From assembly GCF_014170375.1 (NCBI RefSeq), contig NZ_LZZW01000010.1, forward strand, positions 310,001 to 374,000: 64,000 nt of DNA. The letters run 5' to 3'. Position 1 is the stretch's first letter, and every line of letters starts with the position of its first letter. The position numbers and the translations under genes are program-made. The notes beneath the pieces are model-generated. The model saw only the letters and a list, made by a program, of their open reading frames with translations, did not search any database and was not told where the DNA came from. Positions 1 through 8,925 of the stretch are shown here, in pieces. This DNA comes from Variovorax sp. UMC13 (GTDB lineage: Bacteria; Pseudomonadota; Gammaproteobacteria; Burkholderiales; Burkholderiaceae_C).

Positions 1-646
1 CGCGGGTGGTCAGCTCGCGCGCCTGGTCCAGCGACTCGCCCCACAGTGCGTACACGTCGGCATACCGGCCCGCGACCGGGATCGCCGCCGCCGATGCGCC
101 GCCGAAGTACACCGGCACGTGCGGCTTGCCCTGGCGCGTCTGCACCGGCTTGACCTCCGAGAAGGCGTTCTGGAAGCGGTAGTGCGCGCCTTCGTGGTCG
201 AAGGGCTTGTCGGACTGCCACACCTTGTGCAGCACCTCGAGGTACTCGTCGGTGCGCGCATAGCGCTGGTCGTGGTCGAGCCAGTCGCCGTCGCGCTTCT
301 GCTCGTCGTCGGAGCCGCCCGAGATGTAGTGCACCGCGAGCCGGCCGCCGCTGAACTGGTCGAGCGAGGCGAACTGGCGCGCCGCCAGCGTGGGCGACAC
401 GAAGCCGGGCCGGTGCGCCAGCATGAAGTGGATGCGCTCGGTGACCGAGGCGGCGTAGGCGACGGTCAGCGTCGCGTCGGGACCGGTCGAATGGTGCGGC
501 ACCAGGATGCGGTCGAAGCCCGCGTTCTCGTGCGCCTGCGCGAAGGCCTTGACGTAGTCGCGGTCGATCGCGGGACCGCTGGGCGCATGGACTTCCGAGA
601 CCTTCTGGCCCTGGATCATGCCGATGAATTCCATGGGACTGCTCAT
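1..646 (-). CDS. LLM-class flavin-dependent monooxygenase, SsuD-like (partial, 3' end off the window)
   Basis: The visible 215 N-terminal residues match the bacterial-luciferase/alkanesulfonate monooxygenase (SsuD) family, which uses reduced flavin to oxidise small organosulfur or related substrates in the cytoplasm. Seen: an N-terminal beta strand (EFIGMIQGQ), HHSTGPDATLTVAYAA, then HFMLAHRPGFVSPTLAARQ and the DQFSGGRLAVHYISGG segment typical of SsuD flavin and phosphate contacts. The start at 646 has an AAGGA ribosome site six bases upstream; an in-frame ATG at 634 is an alternative. Family members are about 360-390 residues, so roughly 40% is missing. The gene faces away from an acyl-CoA-dehydrogenase homologue at 794. 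That pairing is common in sulfonate or sulfone scavenging loci. The exact substrate cannot be read. Confidence 0.85.
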   Translation of the reverse strand, partial: MSSPMEFIGMIQGQKVSEVHAPSGPAIDRDYVKAFAQAHENAGFDRILVPHHSTGPDATLTVAYAASVTERIHFMLAHRPGFVSPTLAARQFASLDQFSGGRLAVHYISGGSDDEQKRDGDWLDHDQRYARTDEYLEVLHKVWQSDKPFDHEGAHYRFQNAFSEVKPVQTRQGKPHVPVYFGGASAAAIPVAGRYADVYALWGESLDQARELTTR

Positions 647-793
647 GGGTTTTCCTTCGACGTGGACGTGCAAAGCGGGTTGCAGGACCGAGACCGTAAG
701 CGCCGCCCGACCCAAACCCAAGGAGGAAAAGCGCGTTTGGATATGCGCGAAACTTTGTTCGCCCGGCCGGGGCTCGCGCTTACCGTCGCAGGC

Positions 794-2005
794 ATGAGCA
801 CCCACGCCCTGCAACGCACCGCCCTCCCCCCCGCGCCCGCCACCGACGACGTGGTGCTGGCGCAACTGACGGCCCGCTTCGCCGCGACCGCGGCCGACCA
901 CGACCGCTACGGCAGCTTCCCGCACGACAACTTCGCCGCGCTGCAGCAGCACGGGCTGATCGCGCTGGTCGCGCCCACGGCCCTCGGCGGCGGCGGCGCC
1001 TCGCTGGGCACGGCACGGCGCGTGATCGCGGCGGTGGCGCGCGGCGAGCCCGCGACCGCGCTGATCCTCACCATGACCTACCTGCAGCACAGCACGATCA
1101 CGCGCGCCGACAGCCGCTGGCCGCGCCACCTGCGCGAACGCGTGCTGCAGGACGCGGTGCGGCACGGCGCGCTGGTGAACGCGCTGCGCGTGGAACCGGC
1201 GCTGGGCTCGCCCGCGCGCGGCGGCCTGCCCGGCACCCTCGCCCGCCGCGACGGGGAGGGCTGGACGATCGACGGCCACAAGCTCTACACCACCGGCATC
1301 GAGGGCCTGGGCTGGCTGTCGGTCTGGGGCCGCACCGACGAGGCCGAACCGCGCGTCGGCACCTTCCTCGTGCCGCGCGATGCGCCGGGTGTGCGCGTGA
1401 TCGAGAGCTGGGACCACCTGGGCCTGCGTGCCTCGGGCAGCCACGAGGTGGTGTTCGAGAAGGTGCGCATCCCGCTCGACCATGCGGTGGACCTGCGGGC
1501 CCCGGCCGACTGGGCACCCGACGCCGGCAGCCAGACCGACATCGACGGCCACGCCACGCAGAACGCCTGGATGGTGGTGCTGCTGGGCTCGCTCTACGAC
1601 GCCATTGCGCAGGCCGCGGCCGACTGGCTGGCGGCCTTCCTCCACGAACGCGCCCCCGGCAGCCTGGGCGCGCCGCTGGCCAGCCTGCCGCGGGTGCAGG
1701 AACAGGTGGGCGAGATCCGCGCGCTGCTGCGCAGCAACCGGGTGCTGCTCGACCAGGCGGCGGCCGAGGTCGATGCCGGGCGTGCGCCTTCCGTGGTCGA
1801 CAGCGGCCTGCTCAAGTACACCGTGACGCGCGACGCGGTGCGCGCGGTGGAGATCGCGCTGCAGCTGTGCGGCAACCACGGCCTGAACCGCCGCAACCCG
1901 CTGGAGCGCCACTACCGCGACGTGCTGTGCAGCCGCATCCACACGCCGCAGAACGACGCCATCCTGCTGGCCGCGGGCAAGGCCGCGCTGCGCCCCGCGG
2001 CCTGA
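794..2005 (+). CDS. Acyl-CoA dehydrogenase-family flavoenzyme (DszC/SfnB-like)
   Basis: A 403-residue protein with the whole acyl-CoA dehydrogenase fold: helical N-terminal part (FAALQQHGLIALVAPTALGGGG), central beta domain (GWTIDGHKLYTTGIEGLGWLSVWGR; LGLRASGSHEVVFEKVRIP) and a helical C-terminal domain ending ALQLCGNHGLNRRNPLERHY. The family either dehydrogenates acyl-CoAs or, in the DszC/SfnB branch, acts as an FMN-dependent monooxygenase. The divergent SsuD-like neighbour favours the second reading, which is inference. The start at 794 is chosen because the protein then aligns with family N-termini. An ATG at 743 lies about 16 bases from an AGGAGG, and the reading frame stays open further upstream, opposite the SsuD-like gene, which is typical of GC-rich antisense. 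Confidence 0.8.
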   Translation: MSTHALQRTALPPAPATDDVVLAQLTARFAATAADHDRYGSFPHDNFAALQQHGLIALVAPTALGGGGASLGTARRVIAAVARGEPATALILTMTYLQHSTITRADSRWPRHLRERVLQDAVRHGALVNALRVEPALGSPARGGLPGTLARRDGEGWTIDGHKLYTTGIEGLGWLSVWGRTDEAEPRVGTFLVPRDAPGVRVIESWDHLGLRASGSHEVVFEKVRIPLDHAVDLRAPADWAPDAGSQTDIDGHATQNAWMVVLLGSLYDAIAQAAADWLAAFLHERAPGSLGAPLASLPRVQEQVGEIRALLRSNRVLLDQAAAEVDAGRAPSVVDSGLLKYTVTRDAVRAVEIALQLCGNHGLNRRNPLERHYRDVLCSRIHTPQNDAILLAAGKAALRPAA

Positions 2006-2036
2006 GGCGCCGCCGAACGATCGACAATCCCTTTCC

Positions 2037-3674
2037 ATGACCACTGCCACGCTCACCCCCGCCGACGTCCGCCACCACCTGCTCGCGCGCGACACCGAGA
2101 TCGCGCTGCTCGACCTGCGCGAGGAGGACCCCTTCGCCCAGGAACACCCGCTGTGGGCCGCCAACCTGCCGCTGTCGCGCATCGAGATCGAGGCCTGGCG
2201 CCGGATCCCGCGGCGCGATACGCTGATCGTGCTGTACGGCGAACACGGCGGCATCGACCTCGCGCCCCAGGCCGCGAAGGTCTTTGCCGCGCTGGGCTAC
2301 ACGAATGTCCACCGGCTCGAAGGCGGCCTCGAAGGCTGGCGCGCGGCGGGCGGCGAGCTGTTCCGCGACGTCAACGTGCCGAGCAAATCCTTCGGCGAAC
2401 TGGTGGAGCACGAGCGGCACACGCCCTCGCTGTCCGCGCCCGAGGTCAAGGCGCTGGTCGATGCCAAGGCCGACGTGGTGGTGCTCGATGCGCGCCGATT
2501 CGACGAGTACCAGACCATGAGCATCCCTTCGGCCACCAGCGTGCCCGGCGCCGAGCTGGTGCTGCGGGTGCGCGCGCTGGCGCCCGACCCGGCGACGCAG
2601 GTGATCGTCAACTGCGCGGGCCGTACGCGCAGCATCATCGGCACGCAGTCGCTGGTCAACGCCGGCATCCCCAACCCCGTGGCGGCGCTGCGCAACGGCA
2701 CCATCGGCTGGAAGCTGGCCGGCCAGGTGCTCGACCATGGCGCCGACCGCCAGGCGACCGCCCCGCTGTCCGACGCGCAGCGTGCCCAGGCGCAGGCCGA
2801 TGCGCGCCGCGTGGCCGACCAGGCCGGCGTGCGCCGCATCGCGCTGGCCGCGCTGCACACGCTGGAAGCCCCCGGGCGCACCGTCTACCGCTTCGACGTG
2901 CGCACGCCCGAGGAATACGCCGCCGGCCACCTGCCGGGCTTCGCCAGCGCGCCCGGCGGCCAGCTGGTGCAGGAGACCGACCACCAGGTGCCGGTGCGCG
3001 GCGCGCGCATCGTGCTGGCCGACGACGACGGCGTGCGCGCCGCGATGAGCGCCTCGTGGCTCGCGCAGATGGGTTGGGAGGTCTATGTGCCGAGCAGCGT
3101 GCCGGACGCCGCGGCGCTCGGCGAGAAGACCGTGCCTGCGCCCGCCTACCCGTCGGTGGCCGCCGTGGTGGCGGACATCACGCCCAGTGAACTGGCGGCG
3201 CTGCTGAAGCTGCCTTCAGGCACGGCCGTGATCGACGTGACCACCAGCGCCAACCACGTCAAGCGCCACATCCCGGGCGCCTGGTGGGCGATTCGCGCGC
3301 AGCTCGCGGATGCGCTGGCCGTGGTCCCGGCCGTGCAGCGCTATGTGTTGACCTGCGGCAGCAGCCTGCTCGCGCGCTATGCCGCGGCCGACCTGCGCGC
3401 GCTGCTCGACGCGCGCGGGCAGCAGGAGGTCGAGGTGGTGGTGCTCGCGGGCGGCAACGCCGCCTGGTTCGCCGCCGGCTTCGAGGGCGAGAGCGGCGAG
3501 GCGCGGCTGGCCAACCCGCGCACCGACCGCTACCGCCGGCCCTACGAGGGCACCGACGCACCGGCCGAAGCCATGCAGGCCTACCTCGACTGGGAGTTCG
3601 GCCTGGTGGCGCAGCTGGGGCGCGACGGCACGCACCACTTCAGCGTGATCGGGCAACCGCCGAAAGCGGCCTGA
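2037..3674 (+). CDS. Four-domain rhodanese-related sulfurtransferase
   Basis: A 545-residue cytoplasmic protein made of four tandem rhodanese folds, at about 5-105, 130-228, 265-355 and 378-490. Rhodaneses move sulfane sulfur through a persulfide on an active-site cysteine. Only domain 2 (NCAGRTRS, Cys193) and domain 4 (TCGSSLLARY, Cys440) have that cysteine. The equivalent loops of domain 1 (LYGEHGGID) and domain 3 (LADDDGVRA) lack it, so those domains are probably structural or regulatory. The gene lies 31 bp after the flavoenzyme gene on the same strand and may be co-transcribed, which fits a sulfur-mobilising role. Natural substrate unknown. Confidence 0.87.
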   Translation: MTTATLTPADVRHHLLARDTEIALLDLREEDPFAQEHPLWAANLPLSRIEIEAWRRIPRRDTLIVLYGEHGGIDLAPQAAKVFAALGYTNVHRLEGGLEGWRAAGGELFRDVNVPSKSFGELVEHERHTPSLSAPEVKALVDAKADVVVLDARRFDEYQTMSIPSATSVPGAELVLRVRALAPDPATQVIVNCAGRTRSIIGTQSLVNAGIPNPVAALRNGTIGWKLAGQVLDHGADRQATAPLSDAQRAQAQADARRVADQAGVRRIALAALHTLEAPGRTVYRFDVRTPEEYAAGHLPGFASAPGGQLVQETDHQVPVRGARIVLADDDGVRAAMSASWLAQMGWEVYVPSSVPDAAALGEKTVPAPAYPSVAAVVADITPSELAALLKLPSGTAVIDVTTSANHVKRHIPGAWWAIRAQLADALAVVPAVQRYVLTCGSSLLARYAAADLRALLDARGQQEVEVVVLAGGNAAWFAAGFEGESGEARLANPRTDRYRRPYEGTDAPAEAMQAYLDWEFGLVAQLGRDGTHHFSVIGQPPKAA

Positions 3675-3807
3675 AAGCATCGCAACGCGGCCGTCACAGT
3701 ATGTAGGCCGGGTAAAGGATCGCGCGGCGCAGCGACATCCGTCATCGGCCAAAGCGCCTGGACGTTGGTGGGGGACACCCACAACAACACCTGTCAGGAG
3801 CTTTGCC

Positions 3808-4032
3808 ATGATCAGACTTCCCGTCCTTGCCCTGTCCGCCGCCACGCTGGCGGCGGCCCTCACCGGCTGCGTGGTCGCACCGGTGGCGCCCGCCTACGCA
3901 GCGCCGCCGGGCGTGGCCTATGTGGCGCCGACCTATGTGTCGCCGGGTGTGGGATTCGTCTGGGCCTACCACCCGCGCTATGGCTGGGGCTGGCACCACC
4001 CCCAATACGGATGGCACCGTGGATGGCGGTGA
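3808..4032 (+). CDS. Small putative lipoprotein rich in Tyr/Trp/His/Pro
   Basis: A 74-residue protein with a short basic start, a hydrophobic stretch (LALSAATLAAAL) and a lipobox-like TGC, so it is likely lipidated and exported. The mature part is low complexity (APAYAAPPGVAYVAPTYVSP, then repeated YGWGWHHPQYGWHRGW). It resembles the short Gly/Tyr/His-rich envelope peptides common in Burkholderiales, with no known function. A CAGGAG ribosome site lies about eight bases before the ATG, and a strong hairpin terminator follows the stop at once, so it is a single-gene unit. Confidence 0.65.
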   Translation: MIRLPVLALSAATLAAALTGCVVAPVAPAYAAPPGVAYVAPTYVSPGVGFVWAYHPRYGWGWHHPQYGWHRGWR

Positions 4033-4033
4033 C

Positions 4034-4059
4034 CGAAGCGCGCGCTGCGCGCTTCGTTT
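4034..4059 (+). terminator. Rho-independent terminator after the small lipoprotein gene
   Basis: A perfect 10-bp stem (CGAAGCGCGC at 4034-4043 pairing with 4047-4056) with a 3-nt loop is followed by TTTG. It starts two bases after the stop codon at 4030-4032. The stem is symmetric, so it may also stop transcription from rhlE on the other strand (stop at 4065). Confidence 0.75.
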
Positions 4060-4064
4060 GAGCC

Positions 4065-5543
4065 TCAGCTCGGCTCGGCGCTCTTGAACAGCGCCGCGAC
4101 CTTGCGCTTGGGCTTGATGTTGCTCGAGATGCCGCGCGCGGGCGCGGCCTTGGCGGCGGCCTCCCAGGCGGGGGTGGCGTCGGGCTCGCCCGGTTCGTAG
4201 GGCTTGTCGAAGAAGGGGTCGCGCGAGGCCGAGCGGTGCGGACGGCCGGCGGGGCCGCGCGCGGGGCTGCTGCTGCGCACTTCGCCGCGGGGCTCGCGCG
4301 GGGCGTCGAGCTTGTCGAGCACGTCGCGTGCATCGCCGGCCTCGCCCTCCTCGCGCCAGTGGCGGCGGCCGTCGTTGATGCGGCCGCGCGGGCGGTCTTC
4401 CTCGTACTCCATGGCCTCGAGCTCGATCGGCTTCTTGATCAGCTTCTCGATGTCGGCCACCAGGCGCGCGTCGTTGCCGCCGCTGGCGAAGCTCACGGCC
4501 AGGCCAGAGGCGCCGGCGCGGCCGGTGCGGCCGATGCGGTGCACGTAGTCTTCGGCGTTGAACGGGATGTCGAAGTTGAACACCGCCGGCACGTCCTTGA
4601 TGTCCAGGCCACGGGCCGCGACGTCGGTGCACACCAGCAGGTCGACTTCGCCCTTCTTGAAGGCCTCGAGCGCCTTCAGGCGTTCGTCCTGGCTCTTGTC
4701 GCCGTGCAGCGCGGTGGTCTTGAGGCCTTCACGCTCCAGCGAGCGGGCCAGCCGGGCGCAGCCCAGCTTGCTGTTCACGAAGACGAAGGCCTGCGTGATG
4801 CCGCGCTGGCGCACGATCTGCTTGAGCGCGCGGCGCTTGTCGTCGTCGCCCACGCTGTAGAAGCGCTGCTCGACGGTCGATGCGGTTTCGTTGGGGCGCG
4901 CCACCTCGATGGTGACCGGCTCCTGCAGGTAGCTGCCGGCCAGGCGCTTGATCTCGGGCGAGAAGGTGGCCGAGAACAGCAAGGTGGTGCGCTGCTTGGG
5001 CAGGTAGCTCAGGATGCGCTGCAGGTCGGGCAGGAAGCCGATGTCCAGCATGCGGTCGGCCTCGTCGAGCACCACGTACTCGACCTGGTTGAGCACCGCG
5101 TTCTTGGCCTCGATGTGGTCCAGCAGCCGGCCTGGCGTGGCGACCAGCACCTCGACGCCCTTTTTCAGTTCCAGCGTCTGGGGTTTCATGTCCATGCCGC
5201 CGAACACCACCGCGCAGCGCAGGTTGGTGTACTTGGCATAGAGCTTGACCTGCTGGGCGACCTGGTCGGCCAGCTCGCGCGTGGGCAGCAGCACCAGCGC
5301 CCGCACCGGATGGCGCGCGGGCGAGGTGGAGCTGTTCTCGTGCTTGAGCATGCGCTGCAGCAGGGGCAGCGAAAAGGCGGCCGTCTTGCCAGTGCCGGTC
5401 TGGGCGGCGCCCATCACGTCCTGACCCGACAGCACCACCGGAATGGCCTGTTCCTGGATCGGCGTCATGGTCTCGTAGCCCATTTCGGCTACGGCGCGCG
5501 CCAGCGGTTCAGCCAGCGAAAGATTGGAGAAGGAGCTTGTCAT
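4065..5543 (-). CDS. rhlE: ATP-dependent DEAD-box RNA helicase, RhlE type
   Basis: A 492-residue helicase with every DEAD-box motif in order: Q motif (NLSLAEPLARAVAEMGYETMTPIQEQAIP), motif I AQTGTGKT, Ia PTRELADQ, GG, Ib TPGRLLD, II DEAD, III SAT, V ARGLDI and VI HRIGRTGRAG. A basic, Arg/Pro/Ser-rich tail of about 110 residues follows, as in RhlE proteins that assist rRNA maturation and RNA turnover. The start at 5543 gives MTSSFSNLSL, the usual RhlE N-terminus; an upstream in-frame extension to 5633 is not family-like. Monocistronic. Confidence 0.93.
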   Translation of the reverse strand: MTSSFSNLSLAEPLARAVAEMGYETMTPIQEQAIPVVLSGQDVMGAAQTGTGKTAAFSLPLLQRMLKHENSSTSPARHPVRALVLLPTRELADQVAQQVKLYAKYTNLRCAVVFGGMDMKPQTLELKKGVEVLVATPGRLLDHIEAKNAVLNQVEYVVLDEADRMLDIGFLPDLQRILSYLPKQRTTLLFSATFSPEIKRLAGSYLQEPVTIEVARPNETASTVEQRFYSVGDDDKRRALKQIVRQRGITQAFVFVNSKLGCARLARSLEREGLKTTALHGDKSQDERLKALEAFKKGEVDLLVCTDVAARGLDIKDVPAVFNFDIPFNAEDYVHRIGRTGRAGASGLAVSFASGGNDARLVADIEKLIKKPIELEAMEYEEDRPRGRINDGRRHWREEGEAGDARDVLDKLDAPREPRGEVRSSSPARGPAGRPHRSASRDPFFDKPYEPGEPDATPAWEAAAKAAPARGISSNIKPKRKVAALFKSAEPS

Positions 5544-5654
5544 GAAGCCCGCTATTGTCGCACCGCGGCAAAAAACGGCGATGACAACGCGGAAAAGCGG
5601 CTTTTCAAGCCGCTCCGGTGGCGCGAAAACCACGCACCGCGACGCTTACAGTCT

Positions 5655-6533
5655 TTACAACTGCTTGGCAGCGAAGGTGTCGCAAGCCTGCATGCTGCCG
5701 GTCTTGTAGCCGTTGCCGAACCAGCGCTGGCGCTGGGCGCTGGTGCCGTGCGTGAAGCTGTCGGGCACCACCGCGCGGCCGGCCGAGCGCTGCAGCGCGT
5801 CGTCGCCGATCTTCTGCGCCGCGTTCATGGCCGACTCGATGTCGCCCGGGTCCAGCCACTGCTTCGACTGCTGCGAGCGGTTGGCCCAGACGCCCGCGAA
5901 GCAGTCGGCCTGCAGTTCCACCCGCACGCTGACCGCGTTGTTCTGGGCCTGGCTGAGCCGCCCGCGCATGCCGTCGACCTTGGCCGTGATGCCGAGTTCG
6001 TCCTGCACGTGGTGGCCGACCTCGTGCGCGATCACGTAGGCCTGGGCGAACTCGCCCGGCGCCCCGAGGTCGCGCTTGAGCGTGTCGAAGAAGCCCAGGT
6101 CGATGTAGACCTTCTTGTCGCCGGGGCAATAGAAGGGGCCCATGGCCGACTGGCCGGTGCCGCAGGCCGTGGGCGTGGCGCCGCGGAACAGCACCAGCCG
6201 CGGCGCGGTGTAGCTGCCGCCGTTCTGCTGGAAGGCCGCGGTCCAGACCACCTCGGTGTTCTTGAGCACGGTCGAGACGAAGGCCGCCTCGCGGTCGTCG
6301 GGCGGCGGCTTGTGGGCCGGGCCCTGCTGCTGCACCTGCGGGGCCGGACCGCTGCCGCTGAGCAGGCCCAGCACGGTGAGCGGGTTGATGCCGAAGATCC
6401 AGCCCGCGATCAGCGCGACCGCGACCGTGCCGATGCCGACGCTGCGCCCGCCGATCGGGAAGCCACCGCCACCGCCGCCGCCATCGCGGCGGTCTTCGAC
6501 GTTGTCCGACTGTTCATTGCCTTCCCATCTCAT
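5655..6533 (-). CDS. ypfJ: Neutral zinc metallopeptidase, YpfJ family (membrane-anchored)
   Basis: A 292-residue protein of the putative neutral zinc metallopeptidase family (E. coli YpfJ). Residues 1-30 are polar and contain seven consecutive Gly, residues 31-60 form one membrane helix, and the catalytic domain follows, presumably in the periplasm. The HEVGH zincin motif (His170, Glu171, His174) is intact, and conserved YCPGDKKVYIDLGFF and FTHGTSAQRQRWF segments are present. Substrates are unknown for the family. It stands alone between rhlE and a small membrane protein gene. Confidence 0.9.
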   Translation of the reverse strand: MRWEGNEQSDNVEDRRDGGGGGGGFPIGGRSVGIGTVAVALIAGWIFGINPLTVLGLLSGSGPAPQVQQQGPAHKPPPDDREAAFVSTVLKNTEVVWTAAFQQNGGSYTAPRLVLFRGATPTACGTGQSAMGPFYCPGDKKVYIDLGFFDTLKRDLGAPGEFAQAYVIAHEVGHHVQDELGITAKVDGMRGRLSQAQNNAVSVRVELQADCFAGVWANRSQQSKQWLDPGDIESAMNAAQKIGDDALQRSAGRAVVPDSFTHGTSAQRQRWFGNGYKTGSMQACDTFAAKQL

Positions 6534-6582
6534 CGCGCTCTCCTTCGCCGGTGGATGACGGCGACGCCCGGATCGTACGCGC

Positions 6583-6837
6583 TCAACGGGCCGAAACGTA
6601 ACTGACGCTGAGCAGGCCGCCCGGTTCGACGGCGCGCTGCGAGGCGGTCGCCGAGCTCTGCGTGTTCGCTGCGCTCGTGCCCTGGCGTTCGGCCGCGTAG
6701 AAGCGCTGGGCCTTCTCGACCTGCGAACGGGTCAGCGACACCATCCAGACGATCTGGACCAGCACGACGGCGAACAGGACGGCGAGCAGCAGCCAGCGGT
6801 AGGGACGCGGTTGGCGCAGGGCATTCGACTTGGGCAT
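6583..6837 (-). CDS. Small single-pass membrane protein of unknown function
   Basis: An 84-residue protein with a basic cytoplasmic start (MPKSNALRQPRPYR), one clear transmembrane helix at about 14-34 (WLLLAVLFAVVLVQIVWMVSL) and a polar tail with a short helical stretch (RSQVEKAQRFYAAERQG) followed by a Ser/Thr/Ala-rich part. No family was recognised. It runs in the same direction as ypfJ (50 bp upstream of it) and dcd (115 bp away). The ATG at 6837 is preferred because the in-frame upstream extension is Arg/Ala-rich and antisense-like. Confidence 0.6.
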   Translation of the reverse strand: MPKSNALRQPRPYRWLLLAVLFAVVLVQIVWMVSLTRSQVEKAQRFYAAERQGTSAANTQSSATASQRAVEPGGLLSVSYVSAR

Positions 6838-6952
6838 GGGAGGCTCCGGTACCGCGGGCACAGCGCGGTCGGGAGCGATATTGCAGCGCCGGTGCCTGCA
6901 AGCCACAGGCGCCGGGGCGCGACCGGCTGTAGGACCGAAGCGGCCCCGCGCC

Positions 6953-7519
6953 TCAGGTTTTGGGCAGCGTGACGCCGCGCTGGCCCTGGTACTTGCCGCC
7001 GCGGTCCTTGTAGCTGGTCTCGCAGACCTCGTCGCTCTCGAAGAACAGCACCTGCGCGCAGCCCTCGCCCGCATAGATCTTGGCCGGCAGCGGCGTGGTG
7101 TTGCTGAACTCCAGCGTCACATAGCCTTCCCACTCGGGCTCGAAGGGCGTGACGTTGACGATGATGCCGCAGCGGGCATAGGTGCTCTTGCCCAGGCAGA
7201 TGGTCAGCACGTTGCGCGGGATGCGGAAGTACTCGACGGTGCGCGCCAGCGCGAAGCTGTTGGGCGGGATGATGCAGTAGTCGCCGTGCATGTCGACGAA
7301 GCTCTTCTCGTCGAAGTTCTTCGGATCGACCACGGTGCTGTGGATGTTGGTGAAGACCTTGAATTCGGGCGCGCAGCGGATGTCGTAGCCGTAGCTCGAG
7401 GTGCCGTAGCTGATGATCTTCTGACCCGCGGCCTCGCGCACCTGGCCCGGCTCGAAGGGCTCGATCATGCCGTTCTGCTCGGCCATGCGCCGGATCCACT
7501 TGTCGCTTTTGATGGTCAT
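6953..7519 (-). CDS. dcd: dCTP deaminase
   Basis: A 188-residue protein, exactly the usual Dcd length. It converts dCTP to dUTP and ammonia, feeding dUTPase and thymidylate synthesis in the cytoplasm. Seen: [13 protein letters not shown] start, [41 protein letters not shown] (catalytic Glu within [11 protein letters not shown]) and [19 protein letters not shown] end. No partner gene is nearby; it reads as a housekeeping unit. Confidence 0.95.
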   Translation of the reverse strand: MTIKSDKWIRRMAEQNGMIEPFEPGQVREAAGQKIISYGTSSYGYDIRCAPEFKVFTNIHSTVVDPKNFDEKSFVDMHGDYCIIPPNSFALARTVEYFRIPRNVLTICLGKSTYARCGIIVNVTPFEPEWEGYVTLEFSNTTPLPAKIYAGEGCAQVLFFESDEVCETSYKDRGGKYQGQRGVTLPKT

Positions 7520-7575
7520 GTCGGGTGTCCTTAGGGGGCGCTATTCTAGGCACCCCGTCGCCCGGACCGGCGCGC

Positions 7576-8868
7576 TCAGCCCGGCAGTGCCTGCGAAATC
7601 ACCGTCCGCTCGATCAGGCGGTCGTCGCCCAGCACGATCATCGCGAACAGCAGCTCCTCGAGGTTCTGCGCCAGCCCGGTCTTGCGCGCCAGCAGCGGCG
7701 TGGCCTGGGGGTTGATCACCACGAAGTCCGCCTCGCAACCCGGCTGCAGGTTGCCGATGGTGCCGGCCAGGCCCAGCGCCTCGGCCGCGCCGCCGGTGTG
7801 GCGCCACCAGAGTTCGGAAGGGGCGATGCTGATGCCGGGCTTGGTCTGCCCCTCGCGGCCCACGTAGTAGGCGGCCAGCATGGTGGTGAAGGGGCTGAAG
7901 CTGGTGCCGCCGCCCACGTCGCTGGCCAGGCCGTAGCGGTAGCCGATGCGGTCGGCGCCTTCGAAATCGAAGAAGCCGCTGCCCAGGAACAGGTTGCTGG
8001 TCGGGCTCACCGCGGTGGCGGTGCGGGTGGCGCGCATCAGCTGCCGGTCGGCATCGTCGAAATGGATGCAGTGGGCATAGACCGCGCGCTCGCGCATCAG
8101 GCCGAAGCCGTTGTAGACCTCGAGGTAGGAGCGCGCCTGCGGGAACAGCTCGCGCGCCCACTTCACCTCGTCCTTGTTCTCCGCCACGTGCGAATGGACC
8201 CAGGTGTCGGGGTAGCGCGCCGCCAGTTCGCCCGCGCCGCGCAACTGCGCATCGGTGCTGGTGGGCGCGAAGCGCGGCGTGATCGCATAGCCCAGCCGGT
8301 CGACGCCGTGCCATTGCCGGATCAGGTCTTCGGTGTCGACCAGGCTCTGCACCGTGTCGTCGCGCACGCCGTCGGGCGAGTGGCGGTCCTGCAGCACCTT
8401 GCCGGTGATCATGCGCAGCTGACGGCGTTGGGCCGAGGCGAAGAAGGCCTGCACCGAGGGCACGTGCGAGGTGGCGAAGGCCAGCGCCGTGGTCACGCCG
8501 TTGCGCAGCAGCTCGTCGAAGAAGACCTCGGCCACCGCGGCCGAATGGGCCGGGTCGGCGAAGCGGCTCTCGGCCGGGAAGGTGTAGTTCTCCAGCCAGG
8601 GCAGCAGGCCGTCGGCGGGCGCGCCGATGATGTCGGTCTGCGGGAAATGGATGTGCATGTCGATGAAGCCGGGCGCCAGCATGCGGCCGGGCCAGTGCGT
8701 GACCGCCGCATCGGGGTGGCGCGGCGCCACCGTCGCATGGCTGCCGGCTTCGAGCACGCGCTGGCGGCCCTGGGCATCGGGCGCGACGACCAGCAGGCCG
8801 TCGTCCTCGTAGAGGGGGCGACCGTGGTCGTCGAAGCGCAGGAGGGCGGCGCGGTAGGCTCTTTTCAT
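7576..8868 (-). CDS. guaD: Guanine deaminase
   Basis: A 430-residue amidohydrolase that deaminates guanine to xanthine. Metal ligands are visible in HIHFPQTD near residue 75, HSHVAENKDEV, AHCIHFDDAD and the SDVGGG region, and the guanine-deaminase signature SPTSNLFLGSGFFD is present. The product feeds xanthine dehydrogenase, encoded at 31-35 kb in this window. It lies 57 bp downstream of a BMP-type receptor gene in the same direction, so uptake and first step may be co-expressed. A short inverted repeat (8919-8929) spans the stop of the receptor gene and could be an internal control site. Confidence 0.93.
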   Translation of the reverse strand: MKRAYRAALLRFDDHGRPLYEDDGLLVVAPDAQGRQRVLEAGSHATVAPRHPDAAVTHWPGRMLAPGFIDMHIHFPQTDIIGAPADGLLPWLENYTFPAESRFADPAHSAAVAEVFFDELLRNGVTTALAFATSHVPSVQAFFASAQRRQLRMITGKVLQDRHSPDGVRDDTVQSLVDTEDLIRQWHGVDRLGYAITPRFAPTSTDAQLRGAGELAARYPDTWVHSHVAENKDEVKWARELFPQARSYLEVYNGFGLMRERAVYAHCIHFDDADRQLMRATRTATAVSPTSNLFLGSGFFDFEGADRIGYRYGLASDVGGGTSFSPFTTMLAAYYVGREGQTKPGISIAPSELWWRHTGGAAEALGLAGTIGNLQPGCEADFVVINPQATPLLARKTGLAQNLEELLFAMIVLGDDRLIERTVISQALPG

Positions 8869-8925
8869 CGTGGCCGAAGCCTAGCGCAAGACGCGCCGGC
8901 GCCGATCCACCGCCGCGTATAGCGG

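Noticed and set aside
119..793. N-terminal extension of the acyl-CoA dehydrogenase-like gene
   Set aside because: This part overlaps the SsuD-like gene on the other strand and adds sequence foreign to the family.
4236..6605. A 789-codon open frame on the plus strand over rhlE and ypfJ
   Set aside because: It runs antisense to two well-recognised genes and has low-complexity composition with no domain.
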